Positions 50,455 to 59,371 of a DNA stretch of 64,000 nucleotides are shown here, in pieces. The first letter of the stretch is position 1. Every line of letters begins with the position of its first letter. This DNA comes from Pseudoxanthomonas suwonensis J47. GTDB taxonomy: Bacteria > Pseudomonadota > Gammaproteobacteria > Xanthomonadales > Xanthomonadaceae. The notes beneath the pieces were generated by a model. That model was given only the letters and a program-made list of their open reading frames with translations. It searched no databases and had not been told where the DNA came from. The translations under genes were made by a program, and so were the position numbers. Where the stretch lies: NCBI RefSeq assembly GCF_000513955.1, contig NZ_KI911331.1:44955-108954 (forward strand), in the 5' to 3' direction.

Positions 50455-50565
50455 GCGGGCACAACGGCGTGCCTGCCCACAACCCGAACACGTAGCCCGG
50501 CAGCCGCCGGGCCACCAGACAACGGCGTCTTCCCGGATCGAACCGGGGAGGCGCCGTTTTCGTTT
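50455..50565 (+). ncRNA. Leader RNA with ANTAR-type hexaloop hairpins (NasT target)
   Basis: The first hairpin has an 8-bp stem 50455-50462/50469-50476 with loop AACGGC. A second hairpin (GCCCGGC-agcc-GCCGGGC near 50495) follows, then a 16-bp terminator with loop ATCGAA (50537-50542). Loops AACGGC and ATCGAA both have the ANTAR rule A at position 1 and G at 4. The decamer ACAACGGCGT is duplicated at 50461-50470 and 50519-50528, which may let the leader re-pair. No ORF fits this 353-base stretch (50257-50609). Confidence 0.7.
50521..50565 (+). terminator. Attenuator of the nitrate-assimilation operon
   Basis: A 16-bp stem (50521-50536 with 50543-50558, all positions paired including G-U) with a 6-base loop and TTcgTTT tail, 45 bases before the transporter ATG. 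It should stop transcription unless NasT binds. Confidence 0.82.
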
Positions 50566-50609
50566 CCGGGTGCTGCAACCGTCCCGACCCCACATGGAGA
50601 TGGCGTGGC

Positions 50610-51818
50610 ATGAACCGATCGTTCTGGAAAGCCGGGCACGCCCCGACCCTGCTGTCGGCGTTCCTCTACTTCGACCTCAGCTTCATGGTCTGGTACCTGC
50701 TCGGCCCGATGCAGGTGCAGATCGCCGAGGTGCTGCAGCTGGACACCCAGCAGCGCGCTTTGATGGTGGCCGTGCCGATCCTGTGCGGGGCGGTGCTGCG
50801 CCTGTTCCTGGGCCTGCTGGCCGACCGCATCGGCGCGCGCCGCACCGGCATCCTCGCCCAGGTGGTGGTAATCGCCGCGCTGCTGGTGGCGTGGCGGCTG
50901 GGCGTGCACAGCCTGGCCCAGGTGCTGCTGCTGGGGCTGATGCTGGGCGTGGCCGGGGCCTCGTTCGCGGTGGCGCTGCCGCTGGCCTCGCGCTGGTATC
51001 CGCCGGAACACCAGGGCACGGCGATGGGCATCGCCGGAGCGGGCAATTCCGGCACGGTGTTCGCCGCGCTGTTCGCGCCGGCCCTGGCCGCGGCCTACGG
51101 CTTCCAGAACGTGTTCGGGATGGCGTGCATCCCGCTGCTGGTGGTGCTGGCGGTGTTCACCGCCTGCGCGAAGGACGCACCGGTGGTGGTGCCGCGCAAG
51201 ACCCTGGGCGACTACGCGCGGGTGCTGGTCGGCAACCGCGACTCGTGGTGGTTCATGTTCTTCTACGCGATCACCTTCGGCGGCTTCGCCGGCTTCGCCA
51301 GCGCGCTGCCGGGCTACTTCCACGACCAGTTCGGCTTCGCCCCGAAGCTGGCCGGCTGGGCCACCGCCGCCTGCGTGCTGGCCGGCTCGCTGATGCGCCC
51401 GCTGGGCGGGGTGATCGCCGACCGCGTCGGCGGCACGCGCTCGCTGCAGATGGTCTACCTGGCGGTGACCGTGCTGGTCGGCCTGTCGGCGCTGGGCATC
51501 GGCGGGCCGGTGCTGGCGGTGGCGCTGTTCGTGGCCACGCTGCTGTGCCTGGGTGCCGGCAACGGCGCGGTGTTCCAGCTGGTGCCGCAGCGCTTCGGCG
51601 CGGAGATCGGGTTGATGACCGGGCTGATCGGCATGGCCGGCGGCGTCGGCGGCTTCCTGCTCGCCGCCGGGCTGGGCGTGGTCAAGCAGCAGGCCGGCAC
51701 CTACGCGCCGGGCCTGTGGCTGTTCGCCGGCATCGCCCTGGCCGCCTCGGTATGCCTGGCCACGGTCCGGCAGCGCTGGCGCCTGCACTGGGCCGCGCTG
51801 GGCCCGGCCCGGGTCTGA
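50610..51818 (+). CDS. NarK/NasA-family nitrate transporter (MFS)
   Basis: A 402-aa inner-membrane transporter with 12 segments. Nitrate-porter signatures are visible as AGAGNSGTVFAALFAP (first NS motif) and GAGNGAVFQLVPQRFG (second NS motif), with the Arg in VPILCGAVLRLFLGLLADRIG. It is the first gene after the attenuator and is followed by nirB, so it probably brings nitrate and nitrite in for assimilation. No ABC components are present. Confidence 0.92.
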   Translation: MNRSFWKAGHAPTLLSAFLYFDLSFMVWYLLGPMQVQIAEVLQLDTQQRALMVAVPILCGAVLRLFLGLLADRIGARRTGILAQVVVIAALLVAWRLGVHSLAQVLLLGLMLGVAGASFAVALPLASRWYPPEHQGTAMGIAGAGNSGTVFAALFAPALAAAYGFQNVFGMACIPLLVVLAVFTACAKDAPVVVPRKTLGDYARVLVGNRDSWWFMFFYAITFGGFAGFASALPGYFHDQFGFAPKLAGWATAACVLAGSLMRPLGGVIADRVGGTRSLQMVYLAVTVLVGLSALGIGGPVLAVALFVATLLCLGAGNGAVFQLVPQRFGAEIGLMTGLIGMAGGVGGFLLAAGLGVVKQQAGTYAPGLWLFAGIALAASVCLATVRQRWRLHWAALGPARV

Positions 51819-51862
51819 TCCAGCGATCGAATGCCATCGAAGAACACGCGCAAGGAACGACG

Positions 51863-54319
51863 ATGAGGAAACCGCGACTGGTGGTGGTGGGCAACGGCAT
51901 GGCCGGCATCCGCACGCTCGAGGAGCTGCTGAAGCTGGCCCCGGGGATGTACGACATCACCGTGTTCGGCGCCGAGCCGCACCCCAACTACAACCGCATC
52001 CTGCTGTCGCCGGTACTGGCCGGCGAACAGGACTTCGACGACATCGTGCTCAACCCGCTGTCCTGGTACGCGGAGCACGGCATCACCCTGCACCTGGGCA
52101 AGGAAGTCACCCGCATCGACCGGGTGCAGCGCAAGGTGGTGGCCGCCGACGGCACCGAGGCCGAGTACGACCGCCTGCTGCTGGCTACCGGCTCGCTGCC
52201 CTTCATCCTGCCGGTGCCCGGCAAGGACCTGGAGGGCGTGATCGGCTACCGCAACATGCACGACACCCGCACCATGATCGAAACGGCGCGGGTGAAGAAG
52301 CATGCAGTAGTGATCGGCGGCGGCCTGCTCGGGCTGGAAGCCGCCAACGGCCTGAAGCTGCGCGGCATGCAGGTCACCGTGGTGCACCTGGCCGGCTGGC
52401 TGCTGGAACGGCAGCTGGATCCGGTCGCCGGCGCGCTGCTGGAGAAGTCGCTGCGCGAGCGCGGCCTGGACTTCCGCCTCAACACCTCGACCACCGAGAT
52501 CGTCGGCAACGACGCCGGCGAGGTCGCCGCGGTGCGCTTCTCCGACGGCTCGGAAATCCCCGCCGAGCTGGTGGTGATGGCCGCCGGCATCCGCCCCAAT
52601 ACCGCGCTGGCCCAAGCCGCCGGCATCCACTGCGACCGCGGCATCGTGGTCAACGACACCCTGCAGACCTACGACCCGCGCGTGTACGCGGTGGGCGAGT
52701 GCGCCAGCCACCGCGGCGTGGCCTACGGCCTGGTCGCGCCGCTGTTCGAGCAGGCCAGGATCTGCGCCGACCACCTGGCGACCTGGGGCATCGGCATCTA
52801 CCGCGGCTCGGCGGTGTCGACCAAGCTCAAGGTCACCGGCATCGACCTGTTCTCCGCCGGCGACTTCATGGGCGGGGAGGGCAGCGAGGAGATCGTGCTG
52901 TCCGACCCGGCCGGCGGCGTCTACAAGAAGCTGGTGATCCGCGACGACCGCCTGGTCGGCGCCTGCCTGTACGGCGACACCGCCGACGGCGCCTGGTACT
53001 TCCGCCAGATCAAGGACGGCAGCGTGGTCGGCGACCGCCGCGACACCCTGGCCTTCGGCGAGACCGCGCTGGGCGAGTCCGGCACCGCCGGCCAGGACCG
53101 CGCCGCGACGATGGCCGACGGCGACGAGGTCTGCGGCTGCAACGGCGTGTGCAAGGGCACGATCGTCAAGGCCGTGCGCGAGCAGGGCCTGTTCACCGTC
53201 GACGAGGTCAAGAAACACACCAAGGCCGCCAGCTCCTGCGGCTCGTGCACCGGCCTGGTCGAGCAGATCCTGATGAACTGCCTGGGCTCCAACTTCCAGG
53301 AGACGCCGAAGACCAAGGCGGTCTGCGGCTGCACCACGCTCAGCCACGGTGAGGTGCGCCAGGCGATCCGCGAACACCACCTGGTCAGCCATGCCCAGGC
53401 CTACGCCTTCATGGAATGGCGCACGCCGAACGGGTGTGCCACCTGCCGCCCGGCGATCAACTACTACATGCTCTCGACCTGGCCGCGCGAGGCCGTCGAC
53501 GACCCGCAGAGCCGCTTCATCAACGAGCGCGCCCACGCCAACATCCAGAAGGACGGCACCTTCTCGGTGGTGCCGCAGATGAAGGGCGGCGTGACCAATC
53601 CGTCCGAGCTGCGCCGCATCGCCGACGTCGCCGACAAGTACGCCATCCCCATGGTGAAGGTCACCGGCGGCCAGCGCATCGACCTGCTCGGGGTGCGCAA
53701 GGAAGACCTGGTCGGCGTGTGGCGCGACCTGGGAATGAAGTCCGGCCACGCCTACGGCAAGTCGATCCGTACGGTGAAGACCTGCGTGGGCGGCGAGTTC
53801 TGCCGGTTCGGCACCCAGGACAGCACGCGCATGGGCATCGAGCTGGAAACGATGCTGGCCAACATGTGGAGCCCGCACAAGGTCAAGCTGGCCGTGTCCG
53901 GCTGCCCGCGCAACTGCGCGGAAAGCGGCATCAAGGACGTGGGCATCATCGCCGTGGAATCGGGTTGGGAGATCCATGTCGGCGGCAACGGCGGCATCCG
54001 CACCGAGGTGGCGCGCTTCCTGTGCAAGGTCGCCACGTCCGACGAGGTGAAGGAATACGTCGGCGCCTTCCTGCAGCTGTACCGCGAGGAGGCCTACTAC
54101 CTCGACCGCACCGTGCACTACATCGCCCGCGTCGGCCTGGACTACGTCAGGCAGAAGGTGGTGGAGGATGCGGCCAACCGCCGCGCCCTGTACGAGCGCC
54201 TGCTGTACGCGCTGGAAGGCCTGCCCGATCCGTGGGCGGCGCGCGTGGCCGGTACCCAGGCGCGCGAGTACCAGCCCCTCAAGCTCGACCGGCAGATCGC
54301 CGTGGCCCTGGAGGACTGA
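51863..54319 (+). CDS. nirB: Assimilatory nitrite reductase (NAD(P)H), large subunit
   Basis: An 818-aa enzyme that reduces nitrite to ammonium. Domains in order: FAD/NAD(P)H oxidoreductase (VVVGNGMAGIRTLEELL, VIGGGLLGLEAANGLKL), two BFD-type [2Fe-2S] Cys motifs (CGCNGVCKGTIVKA and SSCGSCTGLVEQ), a second GCTTLSHGEVRQA repeat, then the sirohaem/[4Fe-4S] domain with CVGGEFCRFG and SGCPRNCAESG. The ATG at 51863 follows CAAGGAACG. It is followed by nirD after 2 bases. Cytoplasmic, regulated with the operon by NasT and NtrC-like control. Confidence 0.95.
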   Translation: MRKPRLVVVGNGMAGIRTLEELLKLAPGMYDITVFGAEPHPNYNRILLSPVLAGEQDFDDIVLNPLSWYAEHGITLHLGKEVTRIDRVQRKVVAADGTEAEYDRLLLATGSLPFILPVPGKDLEGVIGYRNMHDTRTMIETARVKKHAVVIGGGLLGLEAANGLKLRGMQVTVVHLAGWLLERQLDPVAGALLEKSLRERGLDFRLNTSTTEIVGNDAGEVAAVRFSDGSEIPAELVVMAAGIRPNTALAQAAGIHCDRGIVVNDTLQTYDPRVYAVGECASHRGVAYGLVAPLFEQARICADHLATWGIGIYRGSAVSTKLKVTGIDLFSAGDFMGGEGSEEIVLSDPAGGVYKKLVIRDDRLVGACLYGDTADGAWYFRQIKDGSVVGDRRDTLAFGETALGESGTAGQDRAATMADGDEVCGCNGVCKGTIVKAVREQGLFTVDEVKKHTKAASSCGSCTGLVEQILMNCLGSNFQETPKTKAVCGCTTLSHGEVRQAIREHHLVSHAQAYAFMEWRTPNGCATCRPAINYYMLSTWPREAVDDPQSRFINERAHANIQKDGTFSVVPQMKGGVTNPSELRRIADVADKYAIPMVKVTGGQRIDLLGVRKEDLVGVWRDLGMKSGHAYGKSIRTVKTCVGGEFCRFGTQDSTRMGIELETMLANMWSPHKVKLAVSGCPRNCAESGIKDVGIIAVESGWEIHVGGNGGIRTEVARFLCKVATSDEVKEYVGAFLQLYREEAYYLDRTVHYIARVGLDYVRQKVVEDAANRRALYERLLYALEGLPDPWAARVAGTQAREYQPLKLDRQIAVALED

Positions 54320-54321
54320 GC

Positions 54322-54678
54322 ATGACCGAGACCGGAGCCTGGGTGCGCGTTTGCGCGATCGAGGACATCCCGCTGCTGGGCGCACGCGTGCTCGAACGCG
54401 CCGGCGGCGACGGCATCGCCCTGTTCCGTCCCGCACCGGCGCGCGTGTTCGCGCTGGCCGACCGCTGCCCGCATCGCGGCGGCCCGCTGTCGCAGGGGAT
54501 CGTCAGCGGCGACACGGTGACCTGCCCGCTGCACGGCTGGAACATCGGCCTGGACAGCGGCCAGGCCTGCGCGCCGGACGTGGGGTGCGTGCGCCGCTAC
54601 CCGGTACAGCTGCGCGACGGCGAGGTGTGGCTGTCGCTGCTGCCGCTCGGGCAGGCGGCGGAAGAGGCCGCCGCCTGA
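54322..54678 (+). CDS. nirD: Nitrite reductase small subunit, Rieske-type
   Basis: A 118-aa Rieske [2Fe-2S]-like protein, NirD type. The two half motifs are DRCPHRGGPLSQG and CPLHGWNIGLDSG, keeping both Cys and both His, unlike some NirD that have lost them. It is the small subunit of NirB. The TGA overlaps the ATG of the nitrate reductase gene (TGATG). Confidence 0.92.
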   Translation: MTETGAWVRVCAIEDIPLLGARVLERAGGDGIALFRPAPARVFALADRCPHRGGPLSQGIVSGDTVTCPLHGWNIGLDSGQACAPDVGCVRRYPVQLRDGEVWLSLLPLGQAAEEAAA

Positions 54679-57446
54679 TGGACGGCACCGGCGCCCCGGA
54701 CGCGCGCGCCGGCCGGCGTACGACGCGTTCTACCTGCTGCTACTGCGGCGTCGGCTGCGGCGTGCTGGTGCACAGCGAACGCGATGCCGCCGGTCGCGAG
54801 CGGATCACCGGCATGGAGGGCGATCCGCAGCATCCGGCCAACCATGGCCGCCTGTGCAGCAAGGGCCGCACCCTCGCCGGGACCGCGCGCAGCCTGCACG
54901 GCCGCGTGCTGGTGCCGGAACTGCGCCATCACCGCCAGGAGGCGCGGCGTCCGGTGGACTGGGCGCTGGCCCTGGACACGGTGGCCGAGCGCCTGGCCCG
55001 GGTGGTCGAGCGCCATGGTCCGGACGCGGTGGCGTTCTATCTCTCCGGGCAGCTGCTGACCGAGGACTACTACGTCTTCAACAAGCTGGCCAAGGGCCTG
55101 CTGCGCACCAACAACATCGACACCAATTCGCGGCTGTGCATGTCCGCGGCGGTGACCGGATACAAGCTGGCCTTCGGCGCCGACGGCCCGCCGACCTGCT
55201 ACGACGACCTGGAGCACGCCAAGACGGTGCTGTTCGCCGGCAGCAATGCCGCGTGGGCGCATCCGGTGCTGTTCCGGCGGCTGGAGGAGGCGCGCGCGCG
55301 CGATCCGCAGGTGCGCTGGATCGTGGTGGATCCGCGCCGCACCGACACGGCGGCCGTCGCCGACCTGCACCTGCAGCTGCAGCCGGGCACCGACGTGGCC
55401 CTGTTCAACGGCATGCTCCACCACCTGGTGTGGGAAGGCCTGCTCGACACCGCCTTCATCGAAGCCCATACCCGCGGCTTCGGCGAGCTGAAGCGGGTGC
55501 TGCGCGACTACACCCCGCGCATGGCCGCGGAGCTCTGCGGCGTGCCGGTCGAGGACCTGGTCACCGCGGCCGAATGGTTCGGGCGCAGCCCGGCGGCGCT
55601 GTCGCTGTACTGCATGGGCCTGAACCAGTCGGTGCACGGCACCGACAAGAACCTGGCGCTGATCCACCTGCACCTGGCCACGCGCCAGCTCGGCCGCCCC
55701 GGCGCCGGCCCGTTCTCGCTGACCGGCCAGCCCAATGCGATGGGCGGGCGCGAGGTCGGCGGCATGGCGACGATGCTGGCGGCGCACCGCGAGATCGGCG
55801 ACGCCGCGCACCGCGGCGAAGTCGAGGCGCTGTGGCGGCTGCCGCCTGGCAGCCTGTCGCCGAAAGCGGGGCTGGCCGCAGTGGAGCTGTTCGAGGCGGT
55901 GCGCGCCGGAAAGGTCAAGGCGGTGTGGATCGCCTGCACCAACCCGGCCCATTCGATGCCCGACATCGGCCCGGTGCGCGAGGCGCTGCAGCGCGCCGAA
56001 TTCGTGGTGGTGCAGGAGGCCTTCGCCGGCACCGACACCGTGCCCTTCGCCGACGTGCTGCTGCCGGCGGCCACCTGGGGCGAGAAGGAGGGCACGATGA
56101 CCAATTCCGAGCGCCGCATCTCGCGGGTGCGTGCGGCGGTGGCGCCGCCCGGGCGGGCGCGGCCGGACTGGTGGATCGCGCGCGAGGTCGCGCTGCGCCT
56201 CGAAGCACGGCTGGCGGCACCGGGCGCGCCGCCGCTGTTCGAGGCCGACACCCCGGCGCGGATCTTCGACGAGCACCGCGCGCTGACCGTGGGCCGCGAC
56301 CTGGACATCGGCGGCCTCGACTATGCGCGGCTGGAACAGACCGGCCCGCAGCAATGGCCATTCCCGCGCGACGCCGCGGAAGGGCAGGCGCGCCGCTACG
56401 GCGATGGCGTGTTCGCCACCGCCGACGGTCGCGCGCGCTTCCACGCCACGCCCTACCGGCCGGTCGCCGAGGAAACCTCGGCGCGCTATCCGCTGCGCCT
56501 GCTCACCGGGCGGCTGCGCGACCAGTGGCATGGCATGTCGCGCACCGGCCGGCTGCCGGAACTGTTCGCGCACAGCCCGGAGCCGGCGCTGCGCATGCAT
56601 CCGGAGGACGCGGCACGGCGCGGCCTGCGGGCCGGCGAGCTGGTACGCATCGCCAGCCGCCGCGGCGAACTGGTGCTGCCGCTGGAGCTGTCCGACGAGG
56701 TCGCCTCCGGCGCCGTGTTCGCGGCGATGCACTGGAGCGGGCAGTACCTGTCCAGCGGCGGCATCAACGAGGTGAGCCAGCCGGCGGTGGATGCGCGCTC
56801 GCGCCAGCCCGAGCTCAAGCACGCGGCGGTGCGGGTGGAGAAGGCCGGCTTCGGCTGGCACCTGCTGGCCGCGCGCCGCGGCGAGGTGCTGGCCCTGCGC
56901 GAGGCGGTGCAGCCGCTGCTGAAGGACTGCGGCTACGCCGGCCTGTCGCTGCACGCGGAAGCCGGCGCGCCTGAAGGCGCCGGCTGGCTGGTGCTGCGTG
57001 CCGCCGCGCCGGAGGCGATGCCGGCGGCGTGGCTGGAGGCGCTGGACCGCGCGCTGGAGCTGGCGCCGGGCGTCGACACGCTCGAGTACCGCGACGTGCG
57101 CCGCGGCCTGCTCAAGCGCCTGGCCTGGCGCGGCGACGCCGAAGGCCAGTTCATCGACGGCCTGCTGTGGACCGATGCACAGCCCGGTGGCGAGGCGCTG
57201 CTGCGCACCGCGCTGTCCGGCGCGGCCTGGCACGGCCCGCGCCTGGCCGCGTTTGCCACCGTGGCCGGCCCGGCGCGCGATCCCACCGTGTGCGTATGCC
57301 GCCAGGTCACCGAGTCGGCGATCCGTGCCGAAGTGCGCAACGGCGCCGACGTGCCGGCACTCAAGCAACGGCTGGGCTGCGGCACGGTCTGCGGCTCCTG
57401 CATTCCCCAGCTCACCCGCCTGGCCCGCGAGGCGGCCAGCGCATGA
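54678..57446 (+). CDS. nasA: Assimilatory nitrate reductase with C-terminal [2Fe-2S] domain
   Basis: A 922-aa molybdopterin enzyme that reduces nitrate to nitrite in the cytoplasm. [4Fe-4S] cysteines lie in STCCYCGVGCGVLVHS and GRLCSKGR; the Mo ligand Cys is expected in [31 protein letters not shown] and ERRISRVRAAV are family motifs. A C-terminal BFD-like domain (CVCRQVTESAIRAEV, LGCGTVCGSCIPQL) is present, typical of the NasA/NasC class that takes electrons from a flavoprotein or ferredoxin; a separate electron-donor subunit is not seen here. It starts within the nirD stop and overlaps the methylase. Confidence 0.92.
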   Translation: MDGTGAPDARAGRRTTRSTCCYCGVGCGVLVHSERDAAGRERITGMEGDPQHPANHGRLCSKGRTLAGTARSLHGRVLVPELRHHRQEARRPVDWALALDTVAERLARVVERHGPDAVAFYLSGQLLTEDYYVFNKLAKGLLRTNNIDTNSRLCMSAAVTGYKLAFGADGPPTCYDDLEHAKTVLFAGSNAAWAHPVLFRRLEEARARDPQVRWIVVDPRRTDTAAVADLHLQLQPGTDVALFNGMLHHLVWEGLLDTAFIEAHTRGFGELKRVLRDYTPRMAAELCGVPVEDLVTAAEWFGRSPAALSLYCMGLNQSVHGTDKNLALIHLHLATRQLGRPGAGPFSLTGQPNAMGGREVGGMATMLAAHREIGDAAHRGEVEALWRLPPGSLSPKAGLAAVELFEAVRAGKVKAVWIACTNPAHSMPDIGPVREALQRAEFVVVQEAFAGTDTVPFADVLLPAATWGEKEGTMTNSERRISRVRAAVAPPGRARPDWWIAREVALRLEARLAAPGAPPLFEADTPARIFDEHRALTVGRDLDIGGLDYARLEQTGPQQWPFPRDAAEGQARRYGDGVFATADGRARFHATPYRPVAEETSARYPLRLLTGRLRDQWHGMSRTGRLPELFAHSPEPALRMHPEDAARRGLRAGELVRIASRRGELVLPLELSDEVASGAVFAAMHWSGQYLSSGGINEVSQPAVDARSRQPELKHAAVRVEKAGFGWHLLAARRGEVLALREAVQPLLKDCGYAGLSLHAEAGAPEGAGWLVLRAAAPEAMPAAWLEALDRALELAPGVDTLEYRDVRRGLLKRLAWRGDAEGQFIDGLLWTDAQPGGEALLRTALSGAAWHGPRLAAFATVAGPARDPTVCVCRQVTESAIRAEVRNGADVPALKQRLGCGTVCGSCIPQLTRLAREAASA

Positions 57447-58258
57447 ACCCGATGGAGGCACCCATGCACACCACCACGCCCACCAGGCCGGCCCGCCAGG
57501 ATCCCGCGGAAGTGGTGCTGCTCTCCGCCGGCCCCGGCGACCTGGAGCTGCTCACCCTCAAGGCCGTACGTGCGCTGGAACAGGCCGAGGTCCTGCTGCT
57601 GGACGAACTGGTGGATCCGGCCATCGTCGAGCTGGCGCCACAGGCACGGGTGCTGCGCGTGGGCAAGCGCGGCGGCTGCCGTTCCACCCCGCAGGCCTTC
57701 ATCTGCCGGCTGATGCGCCGCTACGCGCTGCAGGGCCTGCGGGTGGTGCGGGTGAAGGGCGGCGACGCCCTGCTGTTCGGCCGCGCCGGCGAGGAGATCG
57801 CCTTCCTGCGCGAGGCCGGCGTGCCGGTGCGCATCGTCAACGGCGTCAGCGCCGCGTTTGCCGCGGCCGCGTCGCTGGGGGTGTCGCTGACCCATCGCGG
57901 CCACTGCCATGGCCTGACCTTCGTCACCGCGCATACCGCCGACCACGGCGAGCCGGACTGGGAAGCGCTGGCGCGCACCGGCACCACCCTGGCGATCTAC
58001 ATGGGCATGGGCCGGCTGGAGTCAATCTGCGCCGGACTGCGCCGGCATCTGTGCGGCGACACGCCCGCGGCGATCGTGCAGGCGGCCAGCCAGCGTGGCG
58101 AGCAGCGCGTCGTCGCCACCCTGGACGGGTTGTGCGCGGCGGCGGCAACGCTGCCGCCCGGCGCACCGGGCGTGATCCTGGTCGGCGGTTCGCTGGCGGA
58201 AGCCGTCGTCGCCGACGCCGCGACGCCGTCGTTGCCGCAGGCGGCATCCTGCGCCTGA
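57443..58258 (+). CDS. cobA: Uroporphyrinogen-III C-methyltransferase (SUMT)
   Basis: A 271-aa SUMT that makes precorrin-2 for sirohaem, the cofactor of NirB. Motifs: VVLLSAGPGDLELLTLKAV (SAM site), VVRVKGGDALLFGRAGEE and NGVSAAFAAAASLG. The first ATG overlaps the nitrate reductase TGA; an ATG 21 bases later (57464) has a better ribosome-binding site (GGAGG) and may be the true start. The CysG N-terminal dehydrogenase/ferrochelatase part is missing, so another protein must finish sirohaem. Last gene of the operon. Confidence 0.93.
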   Translation: MNPMEAPMHTTTPTRPARQDPAEVVLLSAGPGDLELLTLKAVRALEQAEVLLLDELVDPAIVELAPQARVLRVGKRGGCRSTPQAFICRLMRRYALQGLRVVRVKGGDALLFGRAGEEIAFLREAGVPVRIVNGVSAAFAAAASLGVSLTHRGHCHGLTFVTAHTADHGEPDWEALARTGTTLAIYMGMGRLESICAGLRRHLCGDTPAAIVQAASQRGEQRVVATLDGLCAAAATLPPGAPGVILVGGSLAEAVVADAATPSLPQAASCA

Positions 58259-58266
58259 ACCGGCAA

Positions 58267-58287
58267 GCTTCGGCGTAGGGCCGAAGC
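58267..58287 (+). other. Hairpin after cobA
   Basis: GCTTCGG-N7-CCGAAGC, 9 bases past the cobA stop and without a T-run. It may be a weak terminator. The rest of the 137-base gap to napE has no FNR-type box that I can find. Confidence 0.4.
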
Positions 58288-58395
58288 ATCCGCTCGTACA
58301 CCCGATGCGATGCCGCAGTGCAGCGCACGGCAACGCCTGCTGGTGGTAGGCTCGGTGCTGCACTGCTGCGTCACCCATCCTGCGAAGGTAGGCAC

Positions 58396-58560
58396 ATGGA
58401 GCAGAACAGCCAGGAGGTGCGGACCCGCAACCAGGAGCGCATCGCGTTCCTGCTGGTGGTGGGGGTGATTTTCCCGCTGCTCGCGATCCTGGCCGTGGCC
58501 GGCTACGGCTTCCTGGTGTGGATGTGGCAGCTGCTCTTCGCCGGGCCACCGAGCGCATGA
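58396..58560 (+). CDS. napE: NapE-type small membrane protein
   Basis: A 54-aa protein with one membrane helix (residues 17-46: FLLVVGVIFPLLAILAVAGYG in two parts) and the N-terminal NapE-like charged region TRNQERIAF. Position at the head of napFDABC supports the call. Its stop overlaps the napF ATG (ATGA). Its role is unknown in all organisms that have it. Confidence 0.85.
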   Translation: MEQNSQEVRTRNQERIAFLLVVGVIFPLLAILAVAGYGFLVWMWQLLFAGPPSA

Positions 58561-59066
58561 GCGCCATGGACGCGAACCGGCCGATGTCGCGACGCGCGCT
58601 GCTGACCGGCGGCGCGGCGGGTGGACCCATGCTGCGTCCGCCCTGGGCCCATGAAGCGGCGGAGTTCGCCTCCCGCTGCACGGGTTGCGATGCCTGCATC
58701 CGGGCCTGTCCCGAAGGCGTCCTGTCGCCCGATCCCGATGGCCGCCCGCGCTTCGATCCGCAGGCCGGCGAATGCACCTTCTGCGGCGACTGCGTGCGCG
58801 CGTGCCAACCGGCGGCGCTGGACTTCGCGGCGCCGACGCGCTGGCCGTGGCGTGCCCGCGTGGAACCTGGCTGCCTGCCCGCGCATGGCGTGGTCTGCGC
58901 CAGCTGCCGCGACGTCTGTCCCGAAGCGGCCATCCGCGTCCCGCCCGGTGGCCGCGGCGCCGCCAGCATCGACCCGCTCCGCTGCACGGGATGCAGCGCC
59001 TGCGTCGGCGTCTGTCCCGCCGGCGCCATTGCCCTGGAACGGGCCCCCCTGGAGGAAGCGGCATGA
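58557..59066 (+). CDS. napF: NapF ferredoxin-type protein
   Basis: A 169-aa cytoplasmic Fe-S protein with four cluster motifs: [41 protein letters not shown] and [16 protein letters not shown]. It acts in maturation or electron supply of NapA in the cytoplasm. The N-terminal [15 protein letters not shown] resembles a weak Tat-type region. Start at 58557 by ATGA overlap with napE; the stop overlaps napD. Confidence 0.92.
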   Translation: MSAMDANRPMSRRALLTGGAAGGPMLRPPWAHEAAEFASRCTGCDACIRACPEGVLSPDPDGRPRFDPQAGECTFCGDCVRACQPAALDFAAPTRWPWRARVEPGCLPAHGVVCASCRDVCPEAAIRVPPGGRGAASIDPLRCTGCSACVGVCPAGAIALERAPLEEAA

Positions 59067-59371
59067 ACGCCCGCGTGCGCGAGGACGAGGTCCATATCGC
59101 CAGCTTCGTGGTCCAGCACCGCGAGGACGCCGGCGCGGCGCTGGCCGCGATGGTCGCCGCCTGTCCCGACCTGGAACTGGCCATCCCCGGGCCGACGCGC
59201 AGCGTGGTCCTGTGCGAATCGGCGCAGCGGCACGCGGCGATGGACCGCGTCGACCAGCTGCAGGCCGTGGCCGGGGTGCTCAACGTCCTCCTCGTCTACC
59301 ACCACGCCGAACCGGCCGCCGCGCTGGACGAACCCTGCCCGCAGGCACCGGACACCGGAGTCCCCGCATGA
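59063..59371 (+). CDS. napD: NapD chaperone
   Basis: A 102-aa cytoplasmic NapA-specific chaperone that binds the Tat signal peptide. Typical features: [15 protein letters not shown] at the start and [13 protein letters not shown] near the end, beta-alpha-beta ferredoxin-like fold. ATGA overlaps both sides. The tail after residue 85 is acidic. Confidence 0.9.
   Translation: MNARVREDEVHIASFVVQHREDAGAALAAMVAACPDLELAIPGPTRSVVLCESAQRHAAMDRVDQLQAVAGVLNVLLVYHHAEPAAALDEPCPQAPDTGVPA

Noticed and set aside
50484-50516. GCCCGGC-agcc-GCCGGGC hairpin as the second ANTAR hairpin
   Set aside because: Its loop (4 bases, or CAGCCG if opened to six) does not have A at position 1 and G at position 4; kept only as part of the leader.
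58340-58380. GG/GC pair before napE as a sigma54 promoter
   Set aside because: Surrounding bases do not fit TGGCAC or TTGC, and the spacing is not convincing.
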